Below, piece by piece: positions 1 to 13,600 of a stretch of 64,000 nucleotides of DNA. The stretch spans positions 7,445,081 to 7,509,080 of the forward strand of contig CM019219.1 in NCBI GenBank assembly GCA_009741485.1, written 5' to 3'. Made by a program: the position numbers and the translations under genes. Numbering within the stretch: the first letter of the stretch is position 1; each line of letters begins with the position of its first letter. The notes under the pieces were generated by a model. It ran no database searches. It had not been told where the DNA came from and was given only the letters and a program-made list of their open reading frames with translations. This DNA is from Malurus cyaneus samueli. Taxonomy: Eukaryota; Chordata; Aves; Passeriformes; Maluridae.

Positions 1-79
1 AAAAAAGAAGAGAGAATCTGAAAAAAAAAAAAAAAAAAAAAAAGAAGAGAGAATCTGAAAAAAAAAAAAAAAAAAAAAC
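1..79. repeat. A-rich tandem duplication, cut by the window edge
   Basis: The 14-base segment GAAGAGAGAATCTG occurs at 7-20 and again at 44-57, each followed by a long A run, giving a period of 37 bases. It looks like a duplicated poly(A)-flanked unit and continues past the left edge of the window. Confidence 0.8.
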
Positions 80-1373
80 TTTGCTTATTTCAGTGTGGAG
101 TAAGGAAAAAATGAGGAAGATAGTAGAAGGAAGTATCTTGCTTCAGGGCATGGAGTATGCAACCTAAGGAAGGATCAGGAAGGAAAAAATTGTCACGTAG
201 AATATGGCACAGCTGGCTGTGCACTGGGGAAGAGCCAGCAATGTAATATAGGTATCACCATTCCTTTCCTTTGCCCTGGAGACTCCCTCTACTCCTTAAA
301 TACATTAAAAATTAAGCCTTTGCCTGGATATTTGCATTGGGAAAAATAAGTGTTGAACCACTGTGAGCAGCTGTAGGATGACAGTGGGGCGTGCCTTTGG
401 GAAACTGAAAGGTGGATGGCAGGTACAAACCAGAAGGCTCGAGGCAATTGAATAGTTCCTGTCTGGAATAATAACTGTGGGCTGTGCTCTGCACAACACC
501 TGTGAAAACAGGGATGAGGTTTTGTGAGGCTTGTGAGGCAGGTGGGGATACTTTTAGGATGGAGGATTTGACTGACTCACAAGTTGTTCCCTCCTAAGTG
601 ACATTGTTAGGTTTTATGTTTTGCAAGAAAGGATTGCTGGTTTTGATATGCTATGGGGAATATGGGGGCAGCGCAGTGTGATTTGGCACACCACAGTTTT
701 ATGGAATTCTACAGAATGTTGCATCTCAGTCAGGTTGGCGCGTGTGTTTTGGTGGGATTCCTCTGTAATCAAGCAGAGATGATCTCTTACATGTGCCATA
801 TGTTATGTGTTTTAAATTTGGGTCTTATTTATGTTATGATGCACAACAAATAGGCATATTTAGACATGGGTGGTCATGTGGGCTGTGGTGTGCATGCTTT
901 CCACACTTTTCTTCAAGCTTTTAGCTTGAAGTGTAGCACATCCTCACCAGTTCTTTCTCTGCTCTGTAACAGTGATATCTTCTTGGCCTCTTGGTTCTTT
1001 TTTCAATTTCTCTCTTACTTTATCTTGTTCTGTTAGAACCATTTGCAAAATCCCTGCACTCTCAGGTTTTCCTGACACTGGCAACAAGGGGAAAGTGAAA
1101 GCATAAATCCTATTAGTCATGAAATGTAAACAGTTTGCGTTTGTTCCAACACAGAAAAAAAAAAGAAAAAAAAAAAAACACCCAAAATAAACCTGTAAAA
1201 ACAACCGTTTGGAAGGCAGTTCCTTAGAGGTTTTTATTCAAGTCTTGGGAGATTTTGGTGTTGATAAATATTTCCAGCTTTCTTTCAATATTTTTGCAGG
1301 CTGGATTTACTACTATGCTAAATTTGATTAGCATGGAGAGGCTATATGGGGTAAAAGGCCCTGAGCCAGGTTG

Positions 1374-1418
1374 CTAATTAACCTAATTAACCTAATTAAC
1401 CTAATTAACCTAATTAAC
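1374..1418. repeat. Five-copy 9-base tandem repeat (CTAATTAAC)
   Basis: Five exact head-to-tail copies of CTAATTAAC fill 45 bases. Each unit holds the homeodomain-type core TAATTA. This is a short tandem repeat in intergenic DNA and its length is likely to vary between individuals. Confidence 0.95.
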
Positions 1419-4380
1419 AGGTTCAGAGAAGGTTATAAGGAGCCTGGTCTGGTGCTTGAAATTTTACAGGCAGCTCTTAACAATGGGTAGCACTCCCAGT
1501 TTGTGTAGCGAACCAGCACCTTAGGGGTTTTTTGCAAACAGAAGGAAGATAGAGTTGCCATAATTTGTGGTGTCTGACTTCCTGTTCTTCGTGTGGTCGG
1601 AAGGGCACAGCTGCAATTCAGGAATGACAGAGAAGGTGACCCTGCCTTGAATCTCTTAAGAGATTACTTTGAGTAACTAATATGTTATTTTTTTTTTTTA
1701 AGATCAAACTGGGGATGCTGATGTGCTCCAAGTTTTCTGTGCAGTTAATTCAATGAATTTAAGGAGGCTGGAGAGGTAACAATGTTTCTTCCTTCTAATT
1801 TGCACTTTCAAGGTACTGTCTCCCTGTACTTTATGTGTAACCACGGTACTTTTAAACCACATTGATTAAGGTTCTACTGTTAAGTAAAGCCTTTTAAGAT
1901 TTTCATTGATATCAAAAAGCCTTTATGAGGTCTTACTAAAGGAGGAAAAAAGCCACAATGAGCTTTTAACTGAAGAGAAAATGTCTTGCTAAGATTTGTC
2001 AAGATAACAAACTTGCACTGGTTTTGTGATTTAATTCCTTGCATGATCAAAATACAGTGTGCGCTTTGTGATGTGACCTTCCATGCTTATTTTTCAATAA
2101 ACTCCCTTTTCTGTTAGCAAGTCAGCTTTAATCCAGGGTAGTGAAGAACTGGCCCTGCAACAGGACAGCTTTGGGGTCCTCAGAAACTGGGAAATCTTTA
2201 AGAGACTCCAGCAGAACTGGTGCACAGTGGATTTGAGGGAAGTAGCATGGCTGGGAAAGACAGCAGCTGTAAGAGGATGTTGTGGCTGACCACACTTCTC
2301 TTGAACGTGCTGTAACTTGGGAGAAGAGGACAACTTAGAAGATACATTTGCTGTCTTCCCAACCAATCTGGTAGCATCTGTCACGGTGAAAAAAGAAAAC
2401 CAGGATTTGTATGGTGAAATGAAATAGGATTTATCTGTGAAATGAAGGGCTTTAGCTGTCTGAGAGGTCTCTTGGAAGGAACATGTGATCTCATTCCTTT
2501 CAGGGAATAATCAGGATGCTGTCTGCATGGGCTCAATGATGACCCATGCTGGAGTCCTCTCCAGATGGTCAGTGTTCAGGTGACTTCTGGATGAGTTATT
2601 GGTTCAGTAATTTCCAAGTCTTTATGTTTTTGTGTGATTCAGGGATGTCCTGCTTTCAGCATCTCTCCGAACTCATTTCAGGAGGGTCTTAAGCAACCTC
2701 TGTGCAGGGACAGGAACAGCTCATGCACCTTTATTCTTGCTAAAGGGTGAGACAAAGGCTCCAGCATGGCTTCAGACAGTATGGAGACAGCTAGGACTGT
2801 CTAGAAAATATACAATAGGGTGACTCCTGGAGTAGATGAACACAAAGAGGCAGCAACTGGTGGTGTGCCAAGTGCTAAATAAGGGGGCCTGGACACTGTG
2901 ACCCTAACACAGGTCACTTGCATAAGCAGAATGGCAATCTGGGCCAAGATGCAAAGCTGTGTGAGAAGGGAACTGGAAGCCTTCCAAACCTATTTGGTTC
3001 ACAGGTGTGAGCAGGATAAATATTATTGTGATGTAACTTGGTCAACATAAATCTCTCTTCATTCCAAAAAGAATAACATGAGGTAACTCACCAGCTATTT
3101 TAATACAAGAAGTTTTGTTCTGGGGACAATTTTTTAAAATTAAAATGCATCTGTTTATGTACTGATATTAGTTACTTTGAAAGGCCTCGAGTGTTTTCAG
3201 GACTTTGTGGCACTGCTCTTCAGATTAGAGACTCTATTTTCAGCACACCAGTTGCTGACAGTACATTGTGCCAGTACATTGTCAGCATTCAGGAAAAGTA
3301 GCAATAATAAGTTAAGCAGAACTGCATATCTCAATAGAGAGATGCATAGGAGGCTCTCTAAGCATACCCAGAAGGTTTAGACAGAAATTATTTTGATAGA
3401 ATTGTTTGTAATTTATAGAAAGGGGAAGTGCTTAGCAATATCCCAGGACTGCTGCAGGCACGGGAAGTGGGGCAGATGCACAGATGACTAAGTAGACTTT
3501 TACTCAGATTGAGATAACTCTCAGCTGTATCCCAGGGTTATGGAGCCCTGCAGCTGGAGGTATTATGATTAGGTGAGATGTAAATCTTAAAACCCGACCA
3601 TTTGTAGCTGGTGGAATTTAATAGCTTCTTTTGTTCAGAGCAGACTTCACAACCCTAATAGCTTGCTTGAATCCTAATGTCAGACATAATCATTCCTTAT
3701 CATTTTTGGTGAAGGAATTTTTATATTCTGATCTATGCCAGCCTGCTCTTGGTGAACACTGTTAAATGGCTGCTTTGTTCATTCTATTCAAAAGCAAATG
3801 GTTCCTTTCTGAAGCTTTTCCTGTCAGAGATTGTAGTTTGGAATTGTAGCCATCATGTTTAGAACTCTTTGAGATAAGACGCTCAGTCTGTTTTACCGTG
3901 TGTCCTCCTTCACCTGGAGATGGAGTGACAGGTGAATGAAGCAGGATGCTCTGCTGACCATAAGACACGAGGTGAAACTGAGCTTGCACTGAGGGAAATA
4001 ATAATGACTTGTCTGGGACAATGACAACATCTTCTGCATGTGCCCAGGGGCCAGGAAGTTCCAAACCCATCTCTGGCCTGTATCCCTGGTGGTACCCCCT
4101 TCCACTGTGAGGCTGCTCCTAAATACACAATACTCTTCCATGAGGTCACTTGTATATCATGGTGAGGATAAATGATGGCAAATTGCTGCTGCTCTGTGTG
4201 GTCTGCTCTTCATCCTGGGCTTATGACAGCAAAACTGAAATACGAAATGACCAGGCTCTAACATTCACACGGACGTGATTCGCTTCTCTGAGTTCATTCT
4301 TCTATTTAGAGAAAGACATTGCTACCCTCCCTTCTGCACTGACACAGTTGCCAAAATAACCGCTCTTACTAACTGGCAGC

Positions 4381-4591
4381 TTTAAAAGCCAGCCTGCAGC
4401 TGACTTTGAAACAGAAGGTCAGCAAAGGGAGCAACAGACTTCAATTCAGAGCTTTAATGGGAGCCATTGACCACAGCAAAAGGCCTTGACTGGAGTGTCT
4501 AGAGTGTGCTTTGCACAGGCCAAAAAGTCACTTTCATACGCTTTGAACCTTTTGTATAAACCTATATATTTTTCACTCTGTGGATTTCAAG
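4381..4591 (+). promoter_or_regulatory. NRAP: Putative NRAP proximal promoter and 5' untranslated region
   Basis: A TATA-like TTTAAAAG lies at 4381-4388 and is followed by an E-box CAGCTG at 4397-4402, a site class bound by myogenic bHLH factors. Transcription would then begin near 4410 and leave a 5' untranslated region of about 180 bases. A second TATA-like string at 4554-4568 is too close to the ATG to be a likely TATA box. The start ATG has A at -3. No transcription start can be proven from the sequence alone. Confidence 0.4.
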
Positions 4592-4663
4592 ATGAATGTG
4601 CAGCCGTGTGCTAGATGTGGCTATGGGGTTTACCCTGCTGAGAAGATTAACTGTATAGATCAG
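4592..4663 (+). CDS. NRAP: NRAP exon 1: first half of LIM domain
   Basis: Residues 1-24 start [15 protein letters not shown], nearly identical to the mammalian N-terminus. C6 and C9 are the first two zinc ligands of the LIM domain. The donor is CAG|gtcagt, phase 0. An in-frame GTG lies upstream, but ATG at 4592 matches the known protein start. Intron 1 (4664-4932) holds nothing recognisable. Confidence 0.95.
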
Positions 4664-7600
4664 GTCAGTTCTCTTTCTTTATCATTTTGGACTATAATAA
4701 ATGTACAGATTGGCACTTTTAACACTGTGCAAATCTCTCGGTTCCAAAAAGTTCTTTACTTGTAACTGGGTTCAAAACTGAAGGTAATTAATACAACACA
4801 TATATTCGAAGAACAAAAATTGTCAAAATCATTAAATTAATGACAAGGCTCAGTATTGAGATTTTAAACTTGGCAGAATAATAATGAAATACAAATCATG
4901 TCTGTTTGGTTTCTCTTTTGTGGTGTTTACAGACGTGGCATAAAGCCTGTTTTCATTGTGAAGTATGCAAGATGATGTTAACAGTAAACAACTTTGTTAG
5001 CCATGAGAAAAAGCCTTACTGTCAAGCGTAAGTGTATTTCCTTTTTTTCCTTCTTTTTTTTTCTTATAAAGCAAAGCTTTAATTCACCTAGTCATTTTAA
5101 TATAATAGGAGATCACCATATGGACTCAGCCTGTCCCAGGTGTGATGTGAAATTAGGTATTGTCAGTGCCTTCGTGCATATCCTTGGCTTTACCTATAAT
5201 CACAAATGATGGGAATCTCTTTTTACCATGCATAAATCTTCTTCATTTGGCCAGTATGTTTAAATATACCCAATTAAGTTCCATTTCAGTATTGCAGGAA
5301 GAAAATAAACCCAACCACAAAATTCAGTGCTTTCCAAGTCAGTGGTTAAGAGTTAACAAGGTTGAGCTAATCATAAGGAAAATGTATAAAATGCAGATTT
5401 TGGAGTTGGTTTGTTCTAGGAAGTTTTTATTTTATAATGATCAATTCCTGTCAAATTTGTCAGCAGAAAAAGGAGAGATGACAGTTGTTTTTTATTCTAT
5501 TATTCTCTTTTGTTATTAGAAACACAGCATTGATATGATGATCATTAAAATTAATTTTGCTCTAGGCACCTACTCCATACAATAATAACTTGAATGTAAT
5601 CTAAGATGTCTGTGTGAGTGGGGGAAAAGTTGTGTATGAAGGGGTGGAGGCTGGTATTGTGTTTTTGAGTTCTCAAAGAGAACCTTTCTGGTGGGCCGTC
5701 TGGTACATTCCTAATGTCCTTTCATGCTTTTCCATTTTAGGCACAATCCAAAAAACAATGCGTTCACAAGTGTATTTGACACACCAATAAATGTGAATGC
5801 AAAAAAACTGTCGGAAGTGGTAAGTGAGGTAAGACGCTTGAGAGTCAAATGTGTTTGTCTTTGTTCTACATTTTGGTAACATATTGGAGTCTCTTGTTTT
5901 GTAAATATAAATATGTGCTTTTTACTTACTATCCTGTGTTCTTTTAGATCAGTAAGATCTCAGCTGGGTTTGAATCATAATTTTTCAGATGTGATTACTC
6001 ATGTGAAACAAAGGTTAGGTCTGAATTTGCTTTTGGTCTCAGAAGGAAAAATTGATTGGAGTTTCTCATCAGTATATCCGATAATCTGCATGGAAGCACA
6101 GTTCACCTAAACTGCCCAGAGCTGTGTAACCTTAGTGACTGAGAGGGGTTGCACAACCTTTGGAAACAAGAGCAACCAACTCGCTTTGTGATCTCATCAG
6201 AAACTGATACAAAACAACAGATAAATTATATATAGGCAGAACCCTGGCAAAAGTTCCCATAAATACTTTGTGGAGCATTTCCGCTGAACCTGAGGTGGGA
6301 AAACACGAGATGGAGGGCGCTTTGCAGGGTTTTGCTGGAGGTGTTTTGGGGGATGGAGGCGCATCCGCCCTCCCGGCGCTGCTGTGCCCCGGCCGGCCGC
6401 CAGGGGCGCTCACGGCCCGCCGTCATTCCCAGCGCTATCCCGGCATCTCCCGCATTTTTTGTTTCCCTCCAGACGCGTCATTTTCAAACTTGCCGTTCTA
6501 AGAATCTGATGAAATAAGAAACACAGGGACAATAATCATTAGGTAGCTCACTTCTCTGCAGAAGTCACGTCATTTTCCTGAATGTCACATCTTTCTATAT
6601 TCTACAATAGTATTACTCATTGTGAATGTGATTCATAGACAAGTGTTTTGATGTGATTGGACATCACTAAAGCAAATAAAGGAAGTTGTATTTCTTAGAA
6701 CATGCTAAATTAATTCTGATGTCCTGTATTAAGCGATGCATTTTGATGCACGTGGATAGCCTTCATCAGACACTGTAACATTTATCATTTTGTACAGCAT
6801 TCCTAAGCCTCAGTTTTTGCAGTATCATGGGCTGTAACTATTTCAGTGGTGACTATCACGCTTTCTTTAAACTGCGTGTGACAGATCTGCTCAGGAATGA
6901 GTTTGGGATTACTGCAGGTTCTATTTCTGGTTTTAGGCAGTGATATGAGACTGATACTTCCAGTGCATGTGAGTACACAAGCCAGAGAAATTATAGCTCA
7001 AAGATCACTTTCCCTTGTTTTACACACCTAAAACACCTTCTGTCCTTTTCAATCACAAAATGAGGTTCTATTCCAGGGAGAAAATTGCTAAGGGCCGTAA
7101 AGAAGTGGATTCTGCAGTACCTGCTTCAAGGGAGTACTTCTGTAAAAATTTTGAGAGCAGGAAAACCTTTTCATTAGTAAATGTATAAATATAATGAATA
7201 ACTTGGGAAAAGATTTCACTTGCTACTGTAGTTTGTTGGTTTTTTTATAGATGAGGTTATTTCTGATGCAGAAAATAGAATGTTTCTTCAATCCTAACAT
7301 GATGTTCTCACGTAAGTCTTACGTTGAGACATCAGCTTGAATGCAGAAATAAAAATTGAGTCTCTCTGTACAGAATTTCTGTGTTAGCAGGAAAACCACT
7401 CAACTATCTGCACCTCTCTGCTGAATTTAAAATGAGAAAATGGTACAGTTCCTCAGTAACGTTTCTGTCCAGTCAGTTTAAATTTTCTTCTCTGGGTTTT
7501 TACATCTGAAGAGTGAGTTGTATAACAGAGCTGTGATTTCAGCTGGATTTCTACATGCTACCATGATAAAAGTAGCAGTAGGAAAATAATGACCAGGGAC

Positions 7601-10600
7601 TAAATTTAGTAGTCATTTACATATGCACAATTGGGATATGATACTTCGTGGACTTTGTGCAGGGAAATAGAAGAGTAGAATATTGCTCACTTGGTAATGT
7701 TTTTTTCATCTAATGCTGCATTGACACATCCTGCTTGAAATTCTTTAGGGATTTCAATCCTCATAGATTATTTTCTCAAAAAGTATTAGTTGAAGATCAA
7801 ATTATTCTTTCAGAATGTCATGCCAGGTTTCAGGTGTAATGTGCTGCCTCCTTTAGAGATGTGCAGCTCCTATAATGGCAGAAATCTTAGGTAGAAGCTG
7901 GATGGGGACTAGAAGGCAGAGTTTTGGCCTTAGGACTAAATGCAATCCTCACTTTGTTTGCTTCCCTTCTAATTCTTGAAAGGGGGTATGTGTTATGTAC
8001 TAACGAACAACTAATACAAGTCATTATCTTTTTGTTTTTTTAGATAAAGTATCGAGAAGAGAGTGAACAATACAAATCAGTCTTTCAATGGGATGCAAGG
8101 TCCAGAGAAATTGAAAGTGTCTATAAAGCCCAACAACTGGCTACCCAGGTAAGAAATATCCCTGAGGTCTCCAAGGCATTAGCCTGCAGGAGAAGGATTG
8201 GTCTGGCATTTCTGATTGTTAGGGGTTTCATCACGGCATTTAAATGCTAGAAAAAGCCATCACTTCCCATTTGGCTAAACTTTTCAAGACAGAACTCAGT
8301 TACAGCTTAGGATAGAAGAATCAGGAGGTGAAGAAGGAAGAGTGTGACTGTAGTCAGCTGTTGGGGCTGCTGCATGTTCAACCATACTCTGTGTGTCTTC
8401 TCTCTACTGGCACTGGAGCTTCACAGCAGGTGATCTGATTCCCAGGGGGTGTTATTTGAGTCTCACTCCAGGATCCCAGATCCTGTCATCTTGATGTCAG
8501 TTCTTGTTATACAAGTTCTACCTTGGCATTCTGAAGGGATGTGGAATGTAGGCCTCGCTCTGCATGGCTGTAGAGAGTGAATTTTACTTCCACTGTGCAT
8601 GTTTCCTTTTTTTTCCGGTCAGACCAACAGTTTGAGTGTTAAACCAAGGGTAAAGATAGGTAGTTATTTAGTTTTTGTTTTGTAGAGTGCTTACTATGCT
8701 GCCTATGAGGAAGGAAAATCGTGGTACCCAGGAACAATCCCAGATCCTGAGATGGTCAAGATAACACAGGCACAGAAGGCTCTGAGTGATGTAAGCAGAC
8801 TGATGTTTGCCTTTATTTTCATGGTCTATCATATTCTGAAAACTTACAAATGCATCAAAGTCAGTTTTTGGTAAGATGCCACCTCCAGGCATTGCAGGAA
8901 TAATGGAGTGTCTGTCTATGCTCTGATCTTTGTTAAGATGTTGCCAAAGGAGAGACTGACATTTATTTCTGTCAATAACAATACTTAACTGTGTAAGTGA
9001 TTAAAGTCCCATCAGAATTCTATTGCCCATCCTAGAAATCATACATTTATATATTAATATAATTGAGAAGAATTGACCAGACCAAGGTGATTGGGTCAAG
9101 CAAGCAGTGCTGTTTCTCTCAGGAGCAGAACTCATGATGCAAATGTTTCATATTTTCCACAGGCTTTTCATTGATTGTATTTCCATGACTGATTAAAATC
9201 ACTTCTGAGTGATTGTTTATGTACCTACAATGGGTTATTGACCCAGTAAACATAGCCAATTAACAATGGATAATTAATACTAATGAGAAATGTTTTCTGC
9301 TCTATGTAGGAAATAGTTTTAACTAACAAACTTACAAGGTGTAAGTTCTTGATTCTGTTTACTTTTAAATAAAGCATTGCATAACTTCAGGAAGCAGGCA
9401 TGAAAAGAGGAATCACATTAAACTACAGTGGGTTCTTCTGCAATAATAAAACAAATTCATCTTCTAGTTTCAATATACAGAAGAATATGAGCCACGAAGA
9501 GGCAAAGGCAGCTTCCCTGCTATGATCACTCCAGGTTATCAGGTTGCTAAGAAAGCCACCCAACTAAGCAGTAATGTAAGTCACAGGGGGTTTTAATTAT
9601 ATTTTAGACTTGTGAATTTGGGTAATCCTGGATTCAGGCCGTTCAGTTTAGATGTTAATTTCTGTGGTAAATATTTGTTGTGCTGTTACAAAGTGGTAAA
9701 ATTTTAACATAATACAGAAAAACAAGGTTAGCAAACCACTTGGTCTTGGAATACAACCATATAAGATAAGTGACAATGTAGATATTTCCTGAAAAAAGTA
9801 GCAACTTTTGCTGTAATTTGTCACAACCTGAAAAAGATTGTGACTGTCACCATTTAATTCCTTACCTTTGCTTTCACATTATGCCTTTATTAATTTAGTT
9901 ATTTACATCAGAAATGTTTCACTCTATTATTTGAAATCAATTAAGTGCAACACTGAAATTAATTAATATACAAGACACTTTAAATATATGCACAGAAAAT
10001 TGCTTATTTATGAAGCTAGCAATTCACCTGAAAGACATCAAGTAAAAATAAATCCTGTAGGAATGTTTTTTAATTATTTCATTGTTTTTTGCAGACACTG
10101 TCTGCCTTGCCATCAGGATGATCTTGGGACATTAATGACTATTCTCATAATATTTTAATCAAATGTATGGCACACATAAAACAAGTACTCTTTGAAAATT
10201 TGAATATCTGGGTCCGTTTCTGTCTGCTTCCCAATTTAAGGAAATTTGGCCTTAAATATATATGGATAGATTGACTATGCTGTGGAGAGCGTCATGACTG
10301 CTGTTGCTTGTTTTCTCTTATATCCTTCTGATAGGAAATACACTTTTGCTGTTTATTGTTAGTAATATGGATATATACCTTTTTCCTCTTCAGGTAGAAT
10401 ATAAGCGTGGACATGAAGAGAGAATTTCAAAGTTCACCTCTGTTGCAGACACTCCAGAGATACTTCATGCAAAGGCTGGAGCACAGCTTGCAAGTGACGT
10501 AAGTGAAACAAAATAGGTGGACCTGTTTTGGGCTATGCAAGTGGTTCTTAAATCACTTTTAAATCACTTTAAAATATGAATGCAAAGAAAAATAAAAAAC

Positions 10601-13600
10601 TAATGGTTTAAAGGCCATTTTGCCATTGAGTATATAATACTTCCAGTTACAAATGCCATGTTCAGTTTGAGGCATTTTCGACTGTCAGAACTGAAGTTAG
10701 GGAGGTGTGTCCCATGCCCAGTAATGGGATGCCATGCAAAGTAAAGAAAAAAGCTGTCTGATATAAATCTTGAATTAAAAGAGATATATCTTGAATATAA
10801 AGAGAGCAGGCATCTTGCAGACACCTTCAATATTTTCTTTAAACAACAGTTTTTGTCCTACACCCTGAATGAGACAAAGAGGCCATGCAGATGATGTGTG
10901 ATCGTGTAGTTAAAGACCAAATTGCAAAGGTTCAGACTTCATGGTTCATCTTCCTTCTGGCAGATGACAGCCATCGAAGACCTGACTTTGCAACTTTAGA
11001 ATTGATTATGTGTGCAATCAAGATACACTTGATCTAATTGCTCCTGAACTGTCTTGAATTTTTACAGTTGAAATACACAGAAGACTTTGAAGAACAGAGG
11101 GGAAAAGGCAGCTTTCCTGCTATGATTACTCCAGCTTATCAAATAGCCAAGAGAGCAAATGAATTAGCCAGTGATGTAAGTGTCCAAAGTCTCTTTTGGG
11201 AAACAAAATATTAGATTGTCACACAAATTTTGAATTAAAACATTTGCTGGCAGAAATTCTATGACCATTATGTGCTGATCTTTACTGGCTTTCTTTTCCT
11301 TTCCAAACATTACAAAACCACAACATCCCTGTACTCTTTAATAAGCACTGTTAAAGGACATCAGTATTGCTTCAAAATGTACAGTTAATTGTGTTTTGTC
11401 ATTGAAAACTGAAAAAAAAATCTTTTTGTTGGAGAAGAAATCGCATGGAAGAACACGTAACTAATTGGAAGTGAGTTTAAAACATTAAGAGTCATTGGGG
11501 AAAATAAGATCTGTAATTCTGAAGGCAAAAGCAGCTGACTCTAAAACAATTACATGTTTTTGTGTGCCTTTGATCTGTGGAAAACCCTTCACTTTTGTCA
11601 GCAAACACACGTGGTGATTAAAGGGCAACATCAGGTTACAGGCATTGTTTTGACTTCAGCAAATGTAGTGTAAATCCTGGTCTAAACTTGAAGGTTGATT
11701 GCCTAAAATTCCCTTTATCGCTGGGGAGATCAGCATCTTTCAGAAACAAAACCATTTCTTGATGGGGTTCAGATGACCCTGTGGTAAAAAAGTGTAACCA
11801 TGAATTTGCATTACAGGCAGTTCCATGTTTTTAAACTGCTGGAGCAGCAGGGATGAGCCACTGCCAAGCAGGTGCTGCTGAACACCCTGAACTAATGATG
11901 CCGGGTTGAAATGGCAAGTCCCATGCTCCTGTGCATTATTAAAAAGTGCACCACTAGTTCTGTTTTTATATGTTCAAGTGGTGTATTTGACTCATGCAGG
12001 TTGGTGGCAATGGGGATTTTGACAATCCTTCACTGACAACATGTGCATGTCATTGGTTGTTATTTATTGTGCAGCATCTGTGTACCAGACTAAACTCACC
12101 CGGATTATTTGTTTCCTTTTTTCATGTTAGGTAAAGTATCATCAAAGATACGAGAAAGAGATCAAGGGAAAAGCCAGCCATACATCTGGAACAGATGTTG
12201 CTTTTACAAGAGAAAATGTGGATCAATATGGACAGGTATGCAACATCCAAGAGATAGCCATGCTGATGTTGCTCATTACCACAGCTGATTGCTCAAGGCT
12301 TTAGAAACTGGTGACAACGATTTTCACTTTGTTTTCCTGTGTGAGAAAACAAGGTCTCAAGAGAAAGGATGGTGTGAAAACAGCTCTGTACTCCTAATGT
12401 GTAATGTATCTGGCACTGACACTTAAAAATGTGACTGCAAGGTGTCTGCAGTGTCACTGTGTGACCATTTTGGTAGGGCCATTCCTAAAAGTAAGCCTGA
12501 CCTTGGCAAATTTGCTCTGTGTGCATTTATGCACTCTGCATTTCTACTGCGGTGTTATTGCATGTCACACAGAAATGTGTTTACTTGAGGAAATAGTCCA
12601 ATTCCATAAATAAGAAAATTCAGTCAGGAGGGAAGTGAAAGTGTTGTGAGATGGTAGCAAGTTGCTGGCAGATAGTTAAACATCTTTTCCCTGCTGGTAT
12701 TTCCACAAATCTTAGAGCTTTGTCGCTATAAATATGTGTGAACAGTACTGAATCTTTTAGACACACAACTTAGATTTCAGCTCTTCTGCAAAAGGGGTAT
12801 TACAAGCCTGACAAGCTGCATTTCTGTGTTTTTAGAACCAAAGAAGCTTTAGTTCTGTTTTGGTCGGTGGCATCCATTTTGCTTTTGTTTCATTTTTAAG
12901 GGAATACAATTGGTTTTGTGGTCTCCCAAAATGCATCCAAAGTCCTAATTCAATGAAGTTAAGGTAACAGCACAGCTAAATAGAACTGAATGCAGCTAAA
13001 GGGAATTTGAAAGGATTTGAATAGTGGTATTGCATATAGAGAGTAACTATATGGTTAATCTTAGGGGGTTTTGTCCTGCTCCTCAGTAGGTCCATATACT
13101 TTGGAGAAATGAAGGAAGAGGGACTGTATTTCCCTAAAACCTTTGGTATTTTACATTTCTTCATTTCTTCTAATTCTACATCTAGTATTCTGTGAAAAAC
13201 AAATCATCCTTGAAGAATATGAGTTTAGAATTGTGGCAATGAAGCCTTCAATTAGTTTCTGTCTTTTGAACTGCTACAAGTTTTAATAAGAATAAACAAA
13301 TACACTGAATTTGCAAAAGCACTAATTACATTTTCAAGCATTAGACTGCTTCTGTTTTAGAATTAATTTAAGATTTTTTTCTTTGAAAGTATCTTTGAAA
13401 CTTCAGTCACAGACTTCAAATTCAATTTGAGTTTTAATCTTTACAGATTGGATACTGATATTATTAGTCAAATAACATGGAGTCATTGAAATTAATGACT
13501 CTTTCTGACTAAGTTGTGACTTAACATGGGTAAAGGAATGAGATTTCAGACTGTTGAGATCATCAGCTGTGAGTTGAGTGTACATCACGCAGATATATAT

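Larger units (their letters stand above)
1..4380. other. Intergenic DNA upstream of NRAP
   Basis: I see no exon, RNA gene or recognisable mobile element in this stretch. Open frames on both strands are short, lack homology that I recognise and lack convincing splice borders. It holds an A-rich tandem duplication at the left edge and a five-copy 9-base repeat near 1400, listed separately. In human, CASP7 lies on this side of NRAP in the opposite orientation, but no CASP7 exon is recognisable here. Confidence 0.6.

Noticed and set aside
3691..3697. CATTCCT, a possible M-CAT muscle element about 900 bases upstream of NRAP
   Set aside because: A 7-base match is expected often by chance, and no cluster of muscle motifs surrounds it.
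3762..4149. Three overlapping minus-strand open frames (79-102 codons) upstream of NRAP, considered as a CASP7 exon
   Set aside because: None resembles caspase-7, and overlapping frames of similar length are expected by chance in a stretch with few stops.
4293..4304. CTATTTAG as a possible MEF2 site in the NRAP promoter region
   Set aside because: It is two bases shorter than the MEF2 consensus, so the match is incomplete.
5160..5519. 119-codon plus-strand open frame in NRAP intron 2
   Set aside because: It is intronic, begins at a non-ATG codon and resembles no known protein. The real LIM exons flank it.
6132..6517. Overlapping open frames in the GC-rich patch of NRAP intron 3
   Set aside because: The frames exist because GC-rich DNA has few stops. 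None has recognisable protein features or good splice borders.
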